From Albimonas sp051747505 (GTDB taxonomy: Bacteria; Pseudomonadota; Alphaproteobacteria; Rhodobacterales; Rhodobacteraceae): DNA of 9,298 bases. Below, one piece after another: positions 6,402 to 9,298 of this stretch (within the stretch, counting starts at the first letter, position 1; each line of letters starts with the position of its first letter). The position numbers were made by a program, and so were the translations under genes. The DNA is taken from assembly GCA_051747505.1 (NCBI GenBank), contig JBNJGE010000142.1:1-9298 (forward strand), in the 5' to 3' direction. The notes beneath the pieces were generated by a model that saw nothing but the letters and a program-made list of their open reading frames with translations, was not told the DNA's origin and searched no databases.

Positions 6402-6848
6402 CTACCATCGCCGCGTGCGGTCGAGGAAAGCCTCCGCCTCCGGCCCGAAGGCCTCGCGCAGGGCGGCCTCCTCGGCGCGGATGAAGCGCCGGGTGATCAG
6501 GACCGGCCAGGCGAGGACCGGGAGCAGCGCGGCGAGCGCGCCCAGATGCAGCGCCCAGGCCAGCAGGATCAGCGCCATGCCGGTGTAGATGGGGTTGCGG
6601 TTGAGCCGGAAGGGGCCGGCGGCGAGCAGGGCGCGCGGCGTGCGGCCGGGCTCGATCGGCGTCCCGCGGGAGAGGAACAGGGCGGCGGCCCAGAGGATGA
6701 GGCCGAAGCCCAGCGCGGCGAGCAGGACCGGCGGCCAGAGGCCGAGGTCGAGGCGCGGGACGGGGACGAGGCGGGCCAGCCCCCAGGCGAGGGCGGCGGC
6801 GAGCGCCGCCCAGACCGGGGGCAGGTCGAGCCGGCGCAGCCAGCTCAC
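6402..6848 (-). CDS. Small ICMT/PEMT-like membrane methyltransferase
   Basis: This 148-aa integral membrane protein has about four helices (12-30, 37-60, 88-103, 104-120). The conserved region GPFRLNRNPIYTG (78-90), then EEAALREAFGPEAEAFLDRTRRW (126-148), is the pattern of the isoprenylcysteine carboxyl methyltransferase / phospholipid methyltransferase superfamily: RNPxY, a membrane hairpin, EE, and a C-terminal Arg-Trp. These enzymes use SAM at the membrane. Bacterial members of this size usually have no known substrate, so phospholipid, isoprenoid or another small lipophilic acceptor is possible. The start is GTG at 6848 with only a weak GGGGCGGGG element before it; 27 nt separate it from usg, so coupled expression is likely. 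Confidence 0.85.
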   Translation of the reverse strand: MSWLRRLDLPPVWAALAAALAWGLARLVPVPRLDLGLWPPVLLAALGFGLILWAAALFLSRGTPIEPGRTPRALLAAGPFRLNRNPIYTGMALILLAWALHLGALAALLPVLAWPVLITRRFIRAEEAALREAFGPEAEAFLDRTRRW

Positions 6849-6875
6849 GCCCCGCCCCGGCGAGGGGATCCGGGC

Positions 6876-7151
6876 TCAGTGGAGCAGGATCTCATGGTTG
6901 CGATAGGCGACCTCCCGGGGGCCGATGAGCCGGGCGTGGCAGACCCGGACGGAATGCAGGGGCCCCTCCAGCTCGCGGGTCCAGAAATCGAGGAACTCCC
7001 GCAGTTTCGGGAATTTCGGGGCGAGATCGTAGTCCTGCCAGAGATAGGTCTGGAGCACCGACCTGGCGTCGGGCAGGCGATAGGTGATCTCGGCGGTGGC
7101 CAGCGACCAGCCCTCGAGCTGGCGGCGGAAATCGGGATCCACGCGGCTCAT
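6876..7151 (-). CDS. usg: Usg family protein
   Basis: This 91-aa protein matches the small Usg family, which is confined mainly to Alphaproteobacteria and named from the gene upstream of trpF in Caulobacter. The family core is clear: FRRQLEGWSLATAEITYRLP (8-27), LQTYLWQDYDLAPKFPKLRE (33-52), FLDFWTRELEGPLHSVRVCH (53-72). It is soluble, with no signal peptide or membrane helix. Its biochemical role is not established; no trp gene is in this window. The ATG at 7151 has GAGGAGA at 7162-7156 (minus strand), and a second SD-like AAGGAGA lies 15 nt further upstream with no start codon between them. The small methyltransferase gene follows 27 nt downstream, probably in one operon. Confidence 0.92.
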   Translation of the reverse strand: MSRVDPDFRRQLEGWSLATAEITYRLPDARSVLQTYLWQDYDLAPKFPKLREFLDFWTRELEGPLHSVRVCHARLIGPREVAYRNHEILLH

Positions 7152-7356
7152 GTCGTCTCCTCGGGCGCGTCTCCTTCTGCTGCCTTGCGCTCCGCCCCCG
7201 GCGCGCGTCGCGGCACGGACCCGGGGGCTGCGGTTCCCCGATTTTGCGCCCGAAGCCCCGGGCGATCCAGCGTTTTCTTGCGCCGCCGTCTCCGCCGCGG
7301 CCGCGGGCGCCGGGGCGCCGCTTCCGGGGCGGGGGCGCAGGGCGGGCCGGAGAGGC

Positions 7357-7374
7357 CGCCCGCAAGGGCGGGCG
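7357..7374 (-). other. GC hairpin in the acnA-usg gap
   Basis: A 7-bp perfect stem (7357-7363 with 7368-7374) has a 4-nt loop, CCTT on the minus strand. No T tract follows on the minus strand. It lies about 35 nt beyond the acnA terminator-like hairpin in the direction of transcription and could be a backup stop or part of the usg leader. Confidence 0.4.
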
Positions 7375-7408
7375 CGATGGGCCGCGCGGCGCCCCCGCGG
7401 ACGCGAAC

Positions 7409-7436
7409 GGGGCCGCCCCCGGATGGGAGCGGCCCC
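7409..7436 (-). terminator. Terminator-like hairpin after acnA
   Basis: On the minus strand this folds into a 12-bp stem with one G-U wobble and a 4-nt AUCC loop. The stem begins 29 nt after the acnA stop. Only two T follow, so it is weaker than the infC terminator, but its position and stability make it the best candidate for the acnA 3' end. Confidence 0.6.
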
Positions 7437-7465
7437 GCGCGATCGGCCGTCGATGGGGCGGCGGC

Positions 7466-9298
<1,833 letters not shown>

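Larger units (their letters stand above)
7152..7465. other. 314-bp gene-free gap between usg and acnA
   Basis: No convincing coding region lies here on either strand; the open frames are GC-bias shadows rich in Arg, Pro and Ala. On the minus strand the gap holds the end of the acnA transcript (hairpin 7409-7436), a second hairpin (7357-7374) and the usg leader. Two T-rich islands (7242-7245 and 7273-7276) each lead into TTGCGCC on the plus strand (7244-7250 and 7278-7284), a loose direct repeat 34 bp apart. GCCCCCGG (7194-7201) can pair with CCGGGGGC (7221-7228). I could not assign a promoter for usg with confidence. Confidence 0.7.

Overview
The window is a stretch of very GC-rich chromosome. 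Its proteins read as alphaproteobacterial, most likely Rhodobacterales or a close relative: a phaA-phaB pair, an IF3 of the type that begins (M)ARRPHxAPP, the alphaproteobacterial Usg protein, a DUF1223 secreted protein, a DUF938 methyltransferase and an AcnA-type aconitase. All ten genes end in TGA or TAG. I see no phage, IS, CRISPR, tRNA or rRNA, and nothing that marks the region as recently transferred.

Plus strand, left part (1-2203): a leader with a plausible sigma70-type promoter, a TGC-rich near-palindrome overlapping it and two strong hairpins leads into phaA (acetyl-CoA C-acetyltransferase) and phaB (acetoacetyl-CoA reductase). Together they turn two acetyl-CoA into (R)-3-hydroxybutyryl-CoA, the polyhydroxybutyrate monomer. 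No synthase, phasin or phaR is in view. A perfect 24-nt GC palindrome separates the two genes.

Plus strand, middle (2204-5573): infC (translation initiation factor IF3) has its own likely promoter, a non-canonical ATA start and a good intrinsic terminator, with no rpmI-rplT behind it. After it come three same-strand genes: a DUF938 class I methyltransferase, a 10-TM DMT/EamA transporter and an LpxL/HtrB-family acyltransferase. The last two are 3 bases apart.

Minus strand, right part (5570-9298): read from the right edge, this holds the C-terminal two thirds of acnA (cut by the window edge), a 314-bp gene-free GC-rich gap with hairpins, usg, a small four-TM methyltransferase-like membrane protein, and a DUF1223 secreted thioredoxin-fold protein. 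DUF1223 converges on the acyltransferase so tightly that both stop codons lie inside one CTAG.

Overall this is ordinary core and housekeeping chromosome. The points that repay a second look are regulatory: the ATA start of infC and the decoy ATG upstream of it, the possible PhaR-type operator on the phaAB promoter, a TGACCC/GGGTCA palindrome at the left edge, and the CTAG convergence. I found no convincing sign of a new multi-gene system.
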